Shown one piece after another: positions 31,511-41,500 of a stretch of DNA of 64,000 nt (position 1 is the stretch's first letter; every line of letters starts with the position of its first letter). This stretch comes from Streptomyces sp. ISL-96. Lineage in GTDB: Bacteria; Actinomycetota; Actinomycetes; Streptomycetales; Streptomycetaceae. The position numbers were made by a program, and so were the translations under genes. The stretch is taken from NCBI RefSeq assembly GCF_018614035.1, contig NZ_JAGGPA010000039.1:1-64000 (forward strand). Direction: 5' to 3'. A model generated the notes under the pieces. That model was not told the DNA's origin and did no database searches. It was given only the letters and a program-made list of their open reading frames with translations.

Positions 31511-32356
31511 ATGCCTTCTTTCGACACTCCCCAGCCGATCTCGGTCAACGCCCACGTGGACGCGGGATCCCTCCAGTTCGCCGCGGCCGACCGCGCCGAC
31601 ACCGTCGTGGACGTAGCTCCCCGCGACCCGAAGAAGGACCAGGACGTGCGGGCCGCCGAGCAGACCGAAGTCACCTACTCGGGCGGCAAGCTGCGCATCA
31701 GGACGCCCAAGCAGCGCTACCTCTTCGGGCGCACCGGCACCGTCGACGTCACCGTCGAACTGCCCGCGGGCTCCCAGGTCGAGGCGACCGGCGGGTGGGC
31801 CGAGGTGCGCGGCGACGGGCGCCTCGGCGAGGTCCGCGTGAAGACCTCGTCCGGTGACGTCCGCCTCGACACGACCGGCCCGCTGCACCTGACCGCTTCC
31901 CACGGGTCTATCACCGTGGACCGCGTCGAGGGCTCCGCCGAAATCACCACCAGCTCCGGCAGCATGCGCGTCGGCACGGTCACGGGCGTCGCCGTCCTGA
32001 AGAACTCGCACGGCACCACCAGCGTCAGCGACGTCACCGGCGACCTGCGGGTCAGCGGCGCCAACGGCGACATCATCATCGAGCGCGCCCGGGCCTCCGT
32101 CGCGGCCACCACCGCGAACGGCACGCTGCGGGTCGCCGAAGTCACCCGCGGGACCGTCCAGTTGGAGACGTCCTACGGAGCCATCGACGTGGGCGTGCGC
32201 GAGGGCACCAGCGCCTGGCTCGACGTCAGCTCGGGCGCCGGGAGCGTGCACAACTCGCTGACCGCGTCCGAGGGCCCGGAAGAGTCCCAGGACACCGTCG
32301 AGGTCCGCGCCCGTACGCGCTACGGGAACATCGACGTCCACCGCGCCCGCGCCTGA
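31511..32356 (+). CDS. DUF4097 beta-helix-like repeat protein
   Basis: 281 residues without a signal peptide or membrane segment. Short repeated strands of the DUF4097 type run through most of it: LGEVRVKTSSGDVRLDTTGP, LHLTASHGSITVDRVEGSAE, SVSDVTGDLRVSGANGDIII. DUF4097 proteins are common next to RHH/HicB-like genes and drug-type ABC exporters in Streptomyces; no function is established. It lies between the RHH gene (89-base gap) and the ABC ATPase gene (66-base gap). Confidence 0.85.
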   Translation: MPSFDTPQPISVNAHVDAGSLQFAAADRADTVVDVAPRDPKKDQDVRAAEQTEVTYSGGKLRIRTPKQRYLFGRTGTVDVTVELPAGSQVEATGGWAEVRGDGRLGEVRVKTSSGDVRLDTTGPLHLTASHGSITVDRVEGSAEITTSSGSMRVGTVTGVAVLKNSHGTTSVSDVTGDLRVSGANGDIIIERARASVAATTANGTLRVAEVTRGTVQLETSYGAIDVGVREGTSAWLDVSSGAGSVHNSLTASEGPEESQDTVEVRARTRYGNIDVHRARA

Positions 32357-32422
32357 GAACCCGCCTTTCACTCCGCCTTTCATTCCATTCCATTCATTCC
32401 AGCCTTCGATCGGGAGGGCCCC

Positions 32423-33436
32423 ATGCGTTCATCTGTCATGCCCGCATCAAGGAGCGCCAACGGCCAGGAGCCGCCCGCCGCCGTCTCCGCCGTCTGCCTG
32501 CGCAAGTCCTACGGCGACAAGCTCGTCCTCGACGGGATCGACCTGCGCATCCCGGCAGGCACCGTCTTCGCGCTGCTCGGCCCGAACGGCGCCGGCAAGA
32601 CCACCGTCGTCCAGATCCTCTCCACGCTCATCTCCGCCGACGCCGGCTCCGGCGACATCCGCGTCAGCGGCCACGACCTGTCCGCCGACCCGCAGGCCGT
32701 GCGCGCCGCGATCGGCGTCACCGGCCAGTTCTCCGCCGTCGACGGCCTGATCACCGGCGAGGAGAACATGCTCCTCATGGCGGACCTGCACCACCTCTCG
32801 CGCCGCGAGGGCCGCCGCACCGCCGCCGAACTCCTTGAGCGCTTCGACCTGGTGGAGGCCGCGAAGAAGCCCGCCTCCACCTACTCCGGCGGCATGAAGC
32901 GCCGCCTCGACATCGCCATGACGCTGGTCGGCAACCCGCGGATCATCTTCCTCGACGAGCCGACCACCGGCCTCGACCCGCGCAGCCGCCACAACATGTG
33001 GGGGATCATCCGCGAGCTGGTCTCAGGCGGCGTCACCGTCTTCCTCACCACCCAGTACCTGGAGGAGGCCGACGAACTCGCCGACCGCATCGCGGTGCTG
33101 AGCGACGGCAAGATCGCCGCCGAGGGGAGCGCCGGCGAGCTGAAGCGGCTCGTCCCGGGCGGGCACGTGCGGCTGCGGTTCGCCGACCCGTCCGCGTACC
33201 AGTCCGCCGCCGTCGCCCTGAGCGAGGTCACCCGCGACGACGAGGCGCTGTCGCTGCAGATCCCCAGCGACGGCAGTCAGCGCGAGCTGCGCTCCATCCT
33301 CGACTGGCTGGACTCGGCCGGAATCGAGGCGGACGAGCTGACCGTGCACACCCCCGACCTCGACGACGTGTTCTTCGCCCTGACCGGCGGAAGCGCAGCC
33401 AATGTCCCCAACCAGCCCAAGGAGAACGTCCGATGA
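32423..33436 (+). CDS. ABC exporter ATP-binding protein (DrrA-like)
   Basis: 337 residues. Walker A LLGPNGAGKTT, Q-loop region VTGQFSAVDGLITGEEN, signature STYSGGMKRRLD, Walker B RIIFLDEPTTGLD and the H-loop-like switch FLTTQYLEEADELADR are all present. The C-terminal 90 residues resemble the DrrA extension. It overlaps the permease gene as ATGA, so the pair is coupled. By family it powers export of a hydrophobic small molecule or a lipid. Confidence 0.93.
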   Translation: MRSSVMPASRSANGQEPPAAVSAVCLRKSYGDKLVLDGIDLRIPAGTVFALLGPNGAGKTTVVQILSTLISADAGSGDIRVSGHDLSADPQAVRAAIGVTGQFSAVDGLITGEENMLLMADLHHLSRREGRRTAAELLERFDLVEAAKKPASTYSGGMKRRLDIAMTLVGNPRIIFLDEPTTGLDPRSRHNMWGIIRELVSGGVTVFLTTQYLEEADELADRIAVLSDGKIAAEGSAGELKRLVPGGHVRLRFADPSAYQSAAVALSEVTRDDEALSLQIPSDGSQRELRSILDWLDSAGIEADELTVHTPDLDDVFFALTGGSAANVPNQPKENVR

Positions 33437-34224
33437 GTGCCCTCTCCCTCGCCGTACGCGACTCGAACACGATGCTGCGCCGCAACCTGCTGCACGCGCG
33501 GCGCTATCCCTCCATGACCCTGAACCTGCTGCTCACGCCGATCATGCTGCTGCTGCTCTTCGTCTACATCTTCGGTGACGTGATGAGCGCGGGCATCGGC
33601 GGCGGCGGCGCGGACCGCTCCGACTACATCGCCTATATCGTGCCCGGCATCCTGCTGATGACCATCGGCGGCACCGTGGTCGGGACAGCGGTGTCCGTCT
33701 CCAACGACATGACCGAGGGCATCATCGCCCGCTTCCGCACGATGGCGATCCATCGCGGTTCCGTGCTCGTCGGGCACGTCGTCGGCAGCGTGCTGCAGTC
33801 GATCATGAGCGTGGTCTTCGTGGGCGCCGTCGCCGTGGCCATCGGCTTCCGGTCCACGGATGCCGGCGTCCTGGAGTGGCTGGCGGCGTTCGGGCTGCTC
33901 GTACTCTTCGCCATGGCGCTCACCTGGGTCGCGGTCGGCATGGGCCTGATCAGCCCGAACGCCGAGGCCGCCAGCAACAACGCGATGCCGATGATCCTGC
34001 TGCCGCTGCTTTCCAGCGCCTTCGTCCCGGTCGACGCGATGCCGGGCTGGTTCCGGCCGATCGCCGAGTACCAGCCGTTCACCCCGGCCATCGAGACGCT
34101 GCGGGGGCTGCTGCTCGGCACCGAGATCGGCCACAACGGGTGGCTCGCGGTCGGCTGGTGCCTGGGTCTCGCGGTGCTCGGATACTTCTGGTCGATCTCG
34201 AAGTTCAACCGCGACTCCAAGTAA
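33433..34224 (+). CDS. ABC-2 type permease (DrrB-like)
   Basis: 263 residues with six predicted membrane helices (for example LLLTPIMLLLLFVYIFGDV, YIVPGILLMTIGGTVVGTAV, AFGLLVLFAMALTWVAVGMG, GWCLGLAVLGYFWSI). The cytoplasmic N-terminus RRNLLHARRYPSMTLNLLL is typical of daunorubicin-type permeases. Its start overlaps the stop of the ATPase gene. Substrate unknown. Confidence 0.92.
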   Translation: MSALSLAVRDSNTMLRRNLLHARRYPSMTLNLLLTPIMLLLLFVYIFGDVMSAGIGGGGADRSDYIAYIVPGILLMTIGGTVVGTAVSVSNDMTEGIIARFRTMAIHRGSVLVGHVVGSVLQSIMSVVFVGAVAVAIGFRSTDAGVLEWLAAFGLLVLFAMALTWVAVGMGLISPNAEAASNNAMPMILLPLLSSAFVPVDAMPGWFRPIAEYQPFTPAIETLRGLLLGTEIGHNGWLAVGWCLGLAVLGYFWSISKFNRDSK

Positions 34225-34243
34225 CCGACCGCCATGACGGCGC

Positions 34244-34282
34244 GGGCGGCGTACTCCGACACCACGTCGGCGTACGCCGCCC
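34244..34282. terminator. Bidirectional terminator between the ABC permease and ohr
   Basis: GGGCGGCGTAC (34244-34254) pairs perfectly with 34272-34282; inside it CCGAC/GTCGG extends the stem around an ACCAC loop. It lies between two convergent genes. Confidence 0.8.
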
Positions 34283-34316
34283 TGCCGCCGCGGTGCCGGG
34301 CTTCGGCTGCCCCGTG

Positions 34317-34727
34317 TCACTCAATGACGAGTTCGACCTCGATGTTGCCGCTGGTGGCCTTGGAGTACGGGCAGTAGGCGTGGGTCGCCTCGACCAGCTT
34401 CCGGCCCGTCTCGCCCGCCAAGGCGTCCGGGAGCTCCACGCGCATCACGACCGCGAGCCCGAAGCCCGTGTCGTCCTTGCCGATGGAGACCTCGGCGGTC
34501 ACGGAGACGTCCTTGGTGTCGACCTTCATCTGGCGCGCCACCTGCCCCATCGCGCTGGCGAAGCAAGCGGCGTACCCGGCGGCGAAGAGCTGCTCGGGGT
34601 TGGTTCGCTGACCGTTGCCACCGAGGGCCGGCGGCATGGCGAGGGGGAGGTCGATGTGACCGTCGGAGCTCACGGTGCGGCCCTCGCGGCCATTGGCGGT
34701 GGCGACAGCGGTGTACAGCGCGTTCAT
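34317..34727 (-). CDS. ohr: Organic hydroperoxide resistance protein
   Basis: 136 residues. The two catalytic cysteines (Cys55 in AAGYAACFASAM and Cys119 in ATHAYCPYSKAT) and RTNPEQLFAAGY are diagnostic for Ohr. It reduces organic peroxides using lipoylated protein as the thiol source. It is divergent from the MarR regulator ohrR with a long palindrome between them. Confidence 0.95.
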   Translation of the reverse strand: MNALYTAVATANGREGRTVSSDGHIDLPLAMPPALGGNGQRTNPEQLFAAGYAACFASAMGQVARQMKVDTKDVSVTAEVSIGKDDTGFGLAVVMRVELPDALAGETGRKLVEATHAYCPYSKATSGNIEVELVIE

Positions 34728-34764
34728 GGGGTCTCCTCATTCGTCTGCGGGAGGCTCAAGAGTT

Positions 34765-34800
34765 GCCCATCATTAAATTGTGCACAATCTAATGATGGGC
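34765..34800. promoter_or_regulatory. OhrR operator palindrome
   Basis: A 36-base palindrome with a single mismatched pair: arms GCCCATCATTA and TAATGATGGGC around an AATTGTGCACAATC-type core. It occupies the divergent ohr/ohrR promoter region. AATTG/CAATT-containing dyads are the known type of OhrR binding site. Confidence 0.85.
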
Positions 34801-34819
34801 GACGGGTTACTCTGGACCC

Positions 34820-35305
34820 ATGACGCCCGCCCCCACCACCGACCCGGTCCTCCCCGCAGTCTCCGATGCGGAACTGCTCCGCCTCGATCACCAGGTCTGC
34901 TTCTCACTGCACGCGGCCTCGCGCGCCTTCGGCGGCGTCTACCGCGACGCGCTCAAGGACCTCGGCCTCACGTACCCCCAGTACCTGGCCATGCTCGTGC
35001 TCTGGGAGCACGGCCCGCAGCCCGTCAAAGCGATCGGCGACCAGCTGCGCCTCGACTCCGGCACGCTCTCTCCGCTGCTCAAGCGGCTGGAGACGGCCGG
35101 CCTGGTGCGACGCGAGCGCAGCGCCGCCGACGAACGCTCCGTAACGGTCCGGCTGACAGAGGCAGGCGCCGAGATGCGTGAGCGGGCGCTGCCGGTGCCG
35201 CGCAGGATTCTTGCCGCGACGGGCCTCTCGATCGAGGAGATCCTCGGCCTTCAAGGGCTCCTGGGCCGCTTGACGGGCGCACTGGACGAGGCTCAGCGCC
35301 AGTAG
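34820..35305 (+). CDS. ohrR: MarR-family organic peroxide sensor
   Basis: 161 residues. The sensing cysteine is Cys27 in LDHQVCFSLHAASRAF, matching the conserved reactive Cys of OhrR. The winged helix contains VKAIGDQLRLDSGTLSPLLK and the wing RRERSAADERSVTVRLTEAG. Oxidation of the Cys by organic peroxide would release it from the palindrome at 34765-34800 and derepress ohr. Confidence 0.94.
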   Translation: MTPAPTTDPVLPAVSDAELLRLDHQVCFSLHAASRAFGGVYRDALKDLGLTYPQYLAMLVLWEHGPQPVKAIGDQLRLDSGTLSPLLKRLETAGLVRRERSAADERSVTVRLTEAGAEMRERALPVPRRILAATGLSIEEILGLQGLLGRLTGALDEAQRQ

Positions 35306-35412
35306 TGCGTCGCTCCGCTGGGACCTGACCGGCGACCTGTGTTGCTACGGGCGGGCGGTGAGCGAGGGCTAGGCCGGACACGGGCTTCGATGTCTGCGCC
35401 GAGGCAGTGCGG

Positions 35413-36471
35413 TCAGCCGGCCACCGCCTCTATGAGGGAGAACGGTGCGGCCTCCGTGAGCGGGGTGACCGAGGTGATGGACAGGCCCGCGCGGCGGCAC
35501 ACGTCCTCGAAGTCCCTGCGGGTGCGCTCTCTGCCGCCCACGTTCACCAGCATGTTGAGGTCGCTCAGATAGGTGACTCCGCCGTCGGTGACGCCGGCGT
35601 CGGTGTCGACGATTTCGGGAAGCACGGGCTCCACGATCAGGACGAGACCACCGGGCGGCAGCACCTCACGGCAGTGGCCAAGGATGGTGACCGCCTGGTC
35701 GTCCGTCCAGTCGTGCAGGACGCTCTTCATCAGGTAGAGGTCCGAGCCCTCGGGGACCGTACGGAAGAAGTCCCCAGCGATCAGAGAGCAGCGCCCCTTC
35801 AGCCCGTGCCGCTCCAGCGTCTTCGGCGCCTCGGCCAGGCCCTGCGCCGTGTCGAAGACCACACCGGTGAGGCCCGGATGCGCGTCCAGTACACCGGCCA
35901 GGAGGGTTCCGTCGCCCCCACCGACGTCCGTGACCGTGGTGAACCGGCCGAAGTCGAAGGCGCACGGCAGTGCGGCGGCGGTCTCCGAGACGGCTTGGCT
36001 CATCGCCGCGTTGAACTCCGCGGACAGCTCGGGGTGCTGGGCGAGGTGGCTGAAGAAGTCTGTGCCGAACACGGCGTCGAACGCGATCTCGCCGGTGCGG
36101 ACACTGTCGTCCAGGTGTTCCCAGGCGCGTACGATCGCCGGCTCGGTGAACATCCGCACGAACGACGTGAACGAATCGGGCCGGCCGGGGTCGAGGAGTG
36201 CGCCCGCGGCGGTAACCGAGAAGTAATCGGGGGCGTGTTCCTTCAGCAGGCCGAGCCCGGTCAGGGCGCGCAGCAGCCGCGTCATGGGCTGCGGTTCGGC
36301 TCCGGCGTCGGCGGCCACCTCGGCGGCCCGGCGGGGCGTATCGCCGATCAGCTCCACCACCCCCAGCCGGACCGCTGCGCGCAAGGTTTGCGCGGCCATG
36401 CTCCCGAACGCGAGCCGGACGATCAGATCGCGGTCGGCCATGCCTGCTGCTCGGACATCGGTGTTCGCCAC
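35413..36471 (-). CDS. SAM-dependent O-methyltransferase (Methyltransf_2 type)
   Basis: 352 residues from a GTG with a GAAGGAAGA site. An N-terminal dimerisation winged helix (LRAAVRLGVVELIGDTPRRA) is followed by a class I methyltransferase fold: SAM motif TVTDVGGGDGTLLAGVLDAH, DFFRTVPEGSDLYLMKSVLH with the general-base region HDWTDDQAVTIL, and LIVEPVLPE. The family methylates phenolic hydroxyls of secondary metabolites. It follows the AraC-type gene after 55 bases on the same strand, which suggests co-transcription. Confidence 0.88.
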   Translation of the reverse strand: MANTDVRAAGMADRDLIVRLAFGSMAAQTLRAAVRLGVVELIGDTPRRAAEVAADAGAEPQPMTRLLRALTGLGLLKEHAPDYFSVTAAGALLDPGRPDSFTSFVRMFTEPAIVRAWEHLDDSVRTGEIAFDAVFGTDFFSHLAQHPELSAEFNAAMSQAVSETAAALPCAFDFGRFTTVTDVGGGDGTLLAGVLDAHPGLTGVVFDTAQGLAEAPKTLERHGLKGRCSLIAGDFFRTVPEGSDLYLMKSVLHDWTDDQAVTILGHCREVLPPGGLVLIVEPVLPEIVDTDAGVTDGGVTYLSDLNMLVNVGGRERTRRDFEDVCRRAGLSITSVTPLTEAAPFSLIEAVAG

Positions 36472-36526
36472 AGGTGTCTTCCTTCTCTCGTGTGGTGGTA
36501 CGTGCATGAACCGGTGTGGGCACGGG

Positions 36527-37360
36527 TCAGGCGGCGGACGTAGTCCTGCCGGCCAGGGCGCGCGGTGTGCACCCGGCAAGGGCCAGTACGTCGCGGTGGA
36601 GATGGGGCTGGTCGGCGTATCCGCACGCCAGGGCGACGTCGCTGGCGCTCCCGCCCGCGCGGAGTGCTCGGGCAGCATGGTCGAAGCGGACCAGCATGGC
36701 GGCCCGCTTCGGAGTGAGGCCGATCTGGGCACTGAATCTGGACCACAGCCGCTTGCGGCTCCAGCCGCAAGCCGCGGCGAGGTCACCGACCCGTATCCGG
36801 CCTCGACGGGCCACGATGGTGTCCCAGGCGGCGGCGACCTCGGGCGACATCGGCGGTGCCCCGGCCGCCCGCTTCCTGAGGAAGTCGTCCGTCAGCGCGA
36901 GGCGTTCCTGCCATGTCGTGGCGTCGGTCAACTGCTCGCGAAGGCGCCGCTCGTGCTGCCCCCACAGGTCGTCAAGACCGGTGACAGACCCGTTCAATTC
37001 GCGCGGGGAGACGCCCAGCAGCGCATAGGCAGCCCGGGGTGACAAGCACACTTCGACGCACTCGACGTGCTCGCCGCGGATGCGGGCCGGACCCGGCGAC
37101 AATGAGGCAACGAGGCTTCTCATGGGCTGGTGCCCAGTGGCCCTCTCCACCGTGAGCGGGTCGTCCCCGAGCCCGATGACGACGATCACGGCGGGCTGGG
37201 GGAGCACCCGCATATCCAGCCCGGCGGCGACGCGGTCACGGAATCCGGCCATCCGGACGCCGTCGAGGGATGTGCCGCCGAGGGGGCGGGCGACCTCCCA
37301 GCCGTTCTCGGCATCGCGATCCGTGGGGGTGGGGGTGGACCCCACTTCGTGGCTGTGCAT
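36527..37360 (-). CDS. AraC-family transcriptional regulator
   Basis: 277 residues. The N-terminal part is a sensor domain of unknown ligand (VIVVIGLGDDPLTVERATGH, VECVEVCLSPRAAYALLGVS). The C-terminus has the paired AraC helix-turn-helix: RVGDLAAACGWSRKRLWSRF and ASDVALACGYADQPHLHRDV. It probably controls the adjacent methyltransferase. Confidence 0.9.
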   Translation of the reverse strand: MHSHEVGSTPTPTDRDAENGWEVARPLGGTSLDGVRMAGFRDRVAAGLDMRVLPQPAVIVVIGLGDDPLTVERATGHQPMRSLVASLSPGPARIRGEHVECVEVCLSPRAAYALLGVSPRELNGSVTGLDDLWGQHERRLREQLTDATTWQERLALTDDFLRKRAAGAPPMSPEVAAAWDTIVARRGRIRVGDLAAACGWSRKRLWSRFSAQIGLTPKRAAMLVRFDHAARALRAGGSASDVALACGYADQPHLHRDVLALAGCTPRALAGRTTSAA

Positions 37361-37432
37361 GCCTCTACCGTCGCCGACTTTCGGTGGTCCTGTCTTGGAC
37401 GAAAGTTCCGTGGGTCCGACCCGGAGGGGATT

Positions 37433-38473
37433 TCAGAGCGTCACCTGGTTGGGGCGGCCCAGTTCCTTGCGGAAGAGGGTGAGGACGTTGTCGCCGAGGA
37501 TCTTGCGGATGGTTGCCTCCGGCAGACCTCGGGCCAGCAATGCCTCGGTGAGCAGGGGCAGGCCGCGGGGTCCCTCGATGCCGGGAAGGGACCACGGGAA
37601 GCCGTAGTCGGGCTCGCAGCAGGGCGGGGTGATGTCGCCGATCACCTCCTGGATGAAGTCCGGGCCCAGGCCCACGTGGTCGGCGCCGGCGACCTCGGTG
37701 ACGTACAGGATGTGGTCGGTCAGGCGGTCCAGGGTGCACTCGGCCGGGTCGTCGGCCAGGAACTCCGGGAGGAAGTTCACGCACACCGTGCCGCCGGTCG
37801 CGGCGATGCCCCGGATCTGGGCGTCGGTGAGGTTGCGGTGGTGGTCGCGCAGGGCCCGGGCGCAGGAGTGGGTGGCGAGGATGGGGCGGGTGGCCAGCTC
37901 GAGGACGTGGGCGACGCCCGAGGCACTCAGGTGCGATACGTCGAAGAGGATGCCCAGGCGTTCCATCTCGGCCAGGGCCTCGACACCGGCTGCGGTGAGG
38001 CGGCTTCCGGTGGCGTCCTCGCCGCTGCCGTCGGCCAGCGGCGTACGGCCCCATTGGGCTATGGAGGCGATACGTACGCCAAGGCGGTGGAAGGTGGGGA
38101 CGAGTTCTGTGTTGGCGTCCATGCCGGGGGCGCTCTCCAGGGCCAGGACCAGGGCGATCCGACCCGCCCCCAGCGCCGCGTCGATGTCGGCGCCGTCCAG
38201 GCACAGCCGTACCTCGTCCGCGTTGCCCTCGGCCAGCGTGTGCGCGCACTCGATCATGCGCAGGGTCTCGCGGAGCGCGCCCTCCGGGCGGAAGTTGTCC
38301 TCGATGAAGACCGGCAGCACCTGGAGGTTCACCCCTCCCTCTCGGAGCTGCGGAAGCCACTGCTCCCGGAAGAAGCCCGCCCAGCGGCGGGGCGGGCGGG
38401 CGGTGACCGCCAGGAGGAGGTCGTTGTGGGTGTCGGCTACAACGGCGTCGTGGTGCAGTTCGGGAAAGGGCAT
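37433..38473 (-). CDS. Membrane-dipeptidase family (M19) peptidase
   Basis: 346 residues. Zinc ligands of the amidohydrolase fold are present: VADTHNDLLLAV (His-x-Asp), the bridging Glu in LALESAPG, HLSASGVAHV and ATHSCARALRDHHRN, and Asp in VGLGPDFIQE. It should cleave dipeptides, possibly with D-residues. No signal peptide is seen, so it is cytoplasmic. It follows the mannosidase gene with an 87-base gap on the same strand. Confidence 0.9.
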   Translation of the reverse strand: MPFPELHHDAVVADTHNDLLLAVTARPPRRWAGFFREQWLPQLREGGVNLQVLPVFIEDNFRPEGALRETLRMIECAHTLAEGNADEVRLCLDGADIDAALGAGRIALVLALESAPGMDANTELVPTFHRLGVRIASIAQWGRTPLADGSGEDATGSRLTAAGVEALAEMERLGILFDVSHLSASGVAHVLELATRPILATHSCARALRDHHRNLTDAQIRGIAATGGTVCVNFLPEFLADDPAECTLDRLTDHILYVTEVAGADHVGLGPDFIQEVIGDITPPCCEPDYGFPWSLPGIEGPRGLPLLTEALLARGLPEATIRKILGDNVLTLFRKELGRPNQVTL

Positions 38474-38560
38474 GTGGGCGGATGTTACGCCGAGAGCGTG
38501 GTCCGGCCTTGGCTGTTTCAGGCTCTCGATCCGGGACCAGAACTCCATCGGCCGGCGCTC

Positions 38561-41500
38561 TCAGCCCCGCGCCAGACGAAGCGTCAGAATCTGGAAGGGG
38601 CGCAGGGTCACTTCCAGCGAGCCCCCATGATGGATTCCGTACGCCGCCGAGTCCGCCAGGGGCCGTTCCAGCAGGTCCGTCTCCGTCGCCGAGGTGACCG
38701 GGAAGCCGGTTCCGAGCGTCGCCGACGCCCGGCCGCCCGCCGCCTCATACAGGCGCACGATCACATCGCCGCTGCGGTCCTCCGCCAGTTTCACCGCCTC
38801 CACCACGACGCGGTCGTCGTCCGACGTGAGCAGTGGTTCGACAGCGGCGCAGGCGCCCCTGACCGTACGCTCAGGAAGGTTGATCCAGTGGCCCTCGCGC
38901 ACCGCGTCCATGACCGTCGCGCCGGGCGCCAGCGCGAAACACAGGCGGTGGGTGCCCTGGTCGGTGGCGGGGTCCGGGTAGCGCGGGGCGCGGAGGAGGG
39001 AGAGGCGGACGGTGGTGGTCTGGCCGCCGTCCTCCCGTACGGCGCGTGTCACATCGTGGCCGTACGTCGAGTCGTTCACGATCGCCGCACCCCACCCCGG
39101 CTCCTCCACCTGGATCCAGCGGTGCGCGCAGATCTCGAACTTCGCCGCCTCCCACGACGTGTTGGTGTGCGTGGCACGGAAGACGTGCCCGAACTGCGTC
39201 TCGGCGGCCGACCGGTCGGCCTTCACATCGAGCGGGAAGGCCGCCTTCAGGAACTTCTCCGTCTCGTGCCAGTCCACCTCCGTCTCGATGTTCAGGACCT
39301 TCGCGCCCGAGTGGAGGGTGAGGCGTTGTACGGCTGTTGAGCCGTCGCCGAAGGAGCGCGAGACCGTCACCACCGCCCGGTCGTCCGTCGACTCCGTCAG
39401 GGCGATGCCGTCCACGTCCACCAGGTCCGTCACGTTGTGGCGGTAGAACTCGTCGATGTCCCACGCGTCCCACATGTTTGGGAAGTCCCGGTGGATCTGG
39501 AGGAGGTTGGCCGCCCCGCCCGGCGCCACCGCCTCCCGCCGCGCCCCGATGTCGTACGCCGATACCACCAGGCCGCGGCCGTCGACGACGATCCGCAGCA
39601 GACCGTTGGCGAGTTCGTAGCCGCCGGACTCGTGGCTCACAGCGGTGACGGGGGTGACGGGGTTGACGCGGGCAGCGGCAGAAGCGGAAGCCACCGCCGC
39701 GCCGCCCGCCGGAACTGAACGCCGGGCGTGCGGCGCCGCGTTGAAAGTCACCTCCGCCGAACCCTCGCCCGCCAGCACCCCCTGCGCCGCCGCCGTGATC
39801 GCCTCCAGCTCCGCCCGCACCCGCGCGTACGTCTCCCGCGCCTCCCGGTGCACCCACGCGATCGACGAGCCCGGCAGGATGTCGTGGAACTGGTGCAGCA
39901 GGACCGTCTTCCAGATCCGCTCCAGGTCCTCGTACGGGTAGGAGTAGCCGGCCACGCGCACCGCCGCCGTCGCCGCCCACAGCTCCGCCTCCCGCAGCAG
40001 CGACTCGCTGTGCCGGTTGCCCTGCTTGGTCTTCGCCTGCGAGGTGTACGTACCGCGGTGCAACTCCAGATACAGCTCGCCCGCCCACACCGGCGCGTCC
40101 GGATACTCCGCCTCCGCCTTCGCGAAGAAGGCGGACGGCTTCTCGACCGTCACCCTCGCGGAGCCCTCCAGATCCCGCAGGCGCTCCGCCCGCGCCAGCA
40201 TCTCCCGCGTGGGGCCTCCACCGCCGTCACCCCACCCGAAGGGGGCGAGGGAGCGCGAAGCCCGGCCCTTCTCGCGGTAGTCGCGGGCCGCGTGCGCCAT
40301 CTGGGCGCCGCCGAGGTCGGAGTTGTACGTATCGACCGGCGGGAAGTGCGTGAAGACGCGCGTGCCGTCGATGCCCTCCCACCAGAAGGTGTGGTGCGGG
40401 AACTTGTTGGACTGGCTCCACGAGATCTTCTGCGTCAGGAACCACTTCGAGCCCGACAGCTTGACGAGCTGCGGCATCGCCGCCGTGTAGCCGAAGGAGT
40501 CCGGCAGCCAGACCTCATTCGTTTCGATGCCGAATTCGTCCAGGAAGAACTTCTTCCCGTACAAGAACTGCCGGGCCATCGCCTCCCCGCCCACCATGTT
40601 GGTGTCCGACTCCACCCACATCCCGCCCACGGGCACGAACTGCCCGCTCTCGATCTTCTTTTTCACCTTCGTGAACACTTCCGGCCGGTGTTCCTTGATC
40701 CACGCGAGCTGCTGAGCCTGCGACATCGCGAAGACGAAGCCGGGGTGGGTGTCCATCAGGGCGACCATGTTGGAGGAGGTACGCGCCACCTTCCGCACCG
40801 TCTCGCGCAGCGGCCACAGCCACGCCGAGTCGATGTGCGCGTGCCCGACCGCGCTGATGCGGTGCGCGGACGCGTTCGCGGGGGAGGCGAGGACCCCGGC
40901 CAGCTCCGCGCGGGCGGGGGCGGCCGTACCGGCGATGCCGGCCAGGTCGACGGCGTCCAGCGCACGCTCGACCGCCCGCAGGATCTCCCAGCGGCGCGCG
41001 TCGTCGGTTGCGAGCTCGGTCATCAGCGAGCCCAGCACCTCCAGGTCCTGGACCAGCTCCCACACCTCGCCCTCGAAGACCACCAGGTCCATCCGCCCGA
41101 CGCGGTACAGCGGATCGTCCGACGCCGTCAGCCTGTCTCCCTCGTACGTCGGCGTATGGCTCGCCAGCACCGGATTGGACGCGGCCTCGACGTACAGCAG
41201 CACCTCCTCGCCGCCCTCGGCCGGGTCACCGATCCGCACCCAGTCGTTGAACGGGTTGAGGGCTTTCACGGCCTCCCCGTCGGGGCGGTAGACCAGGCCC
41301 TCGCACTGGAAGCCCGGCATCTGCCGGTCGAAGCCGAGGTCGATGACGGCCTCGACGGTACGGCCCCGCCACTCGGCCGGCACCCGCCCCGTGACCCTGA
41401 ACCACGTGGTGCCCCACGCCGGGCCCCATGCCTGCCCCGCCGCAGCCGGCTCGTACACGGCGGACAGGCCCTCCGCGACCGGGACCGGCTCGCCCGGGGC

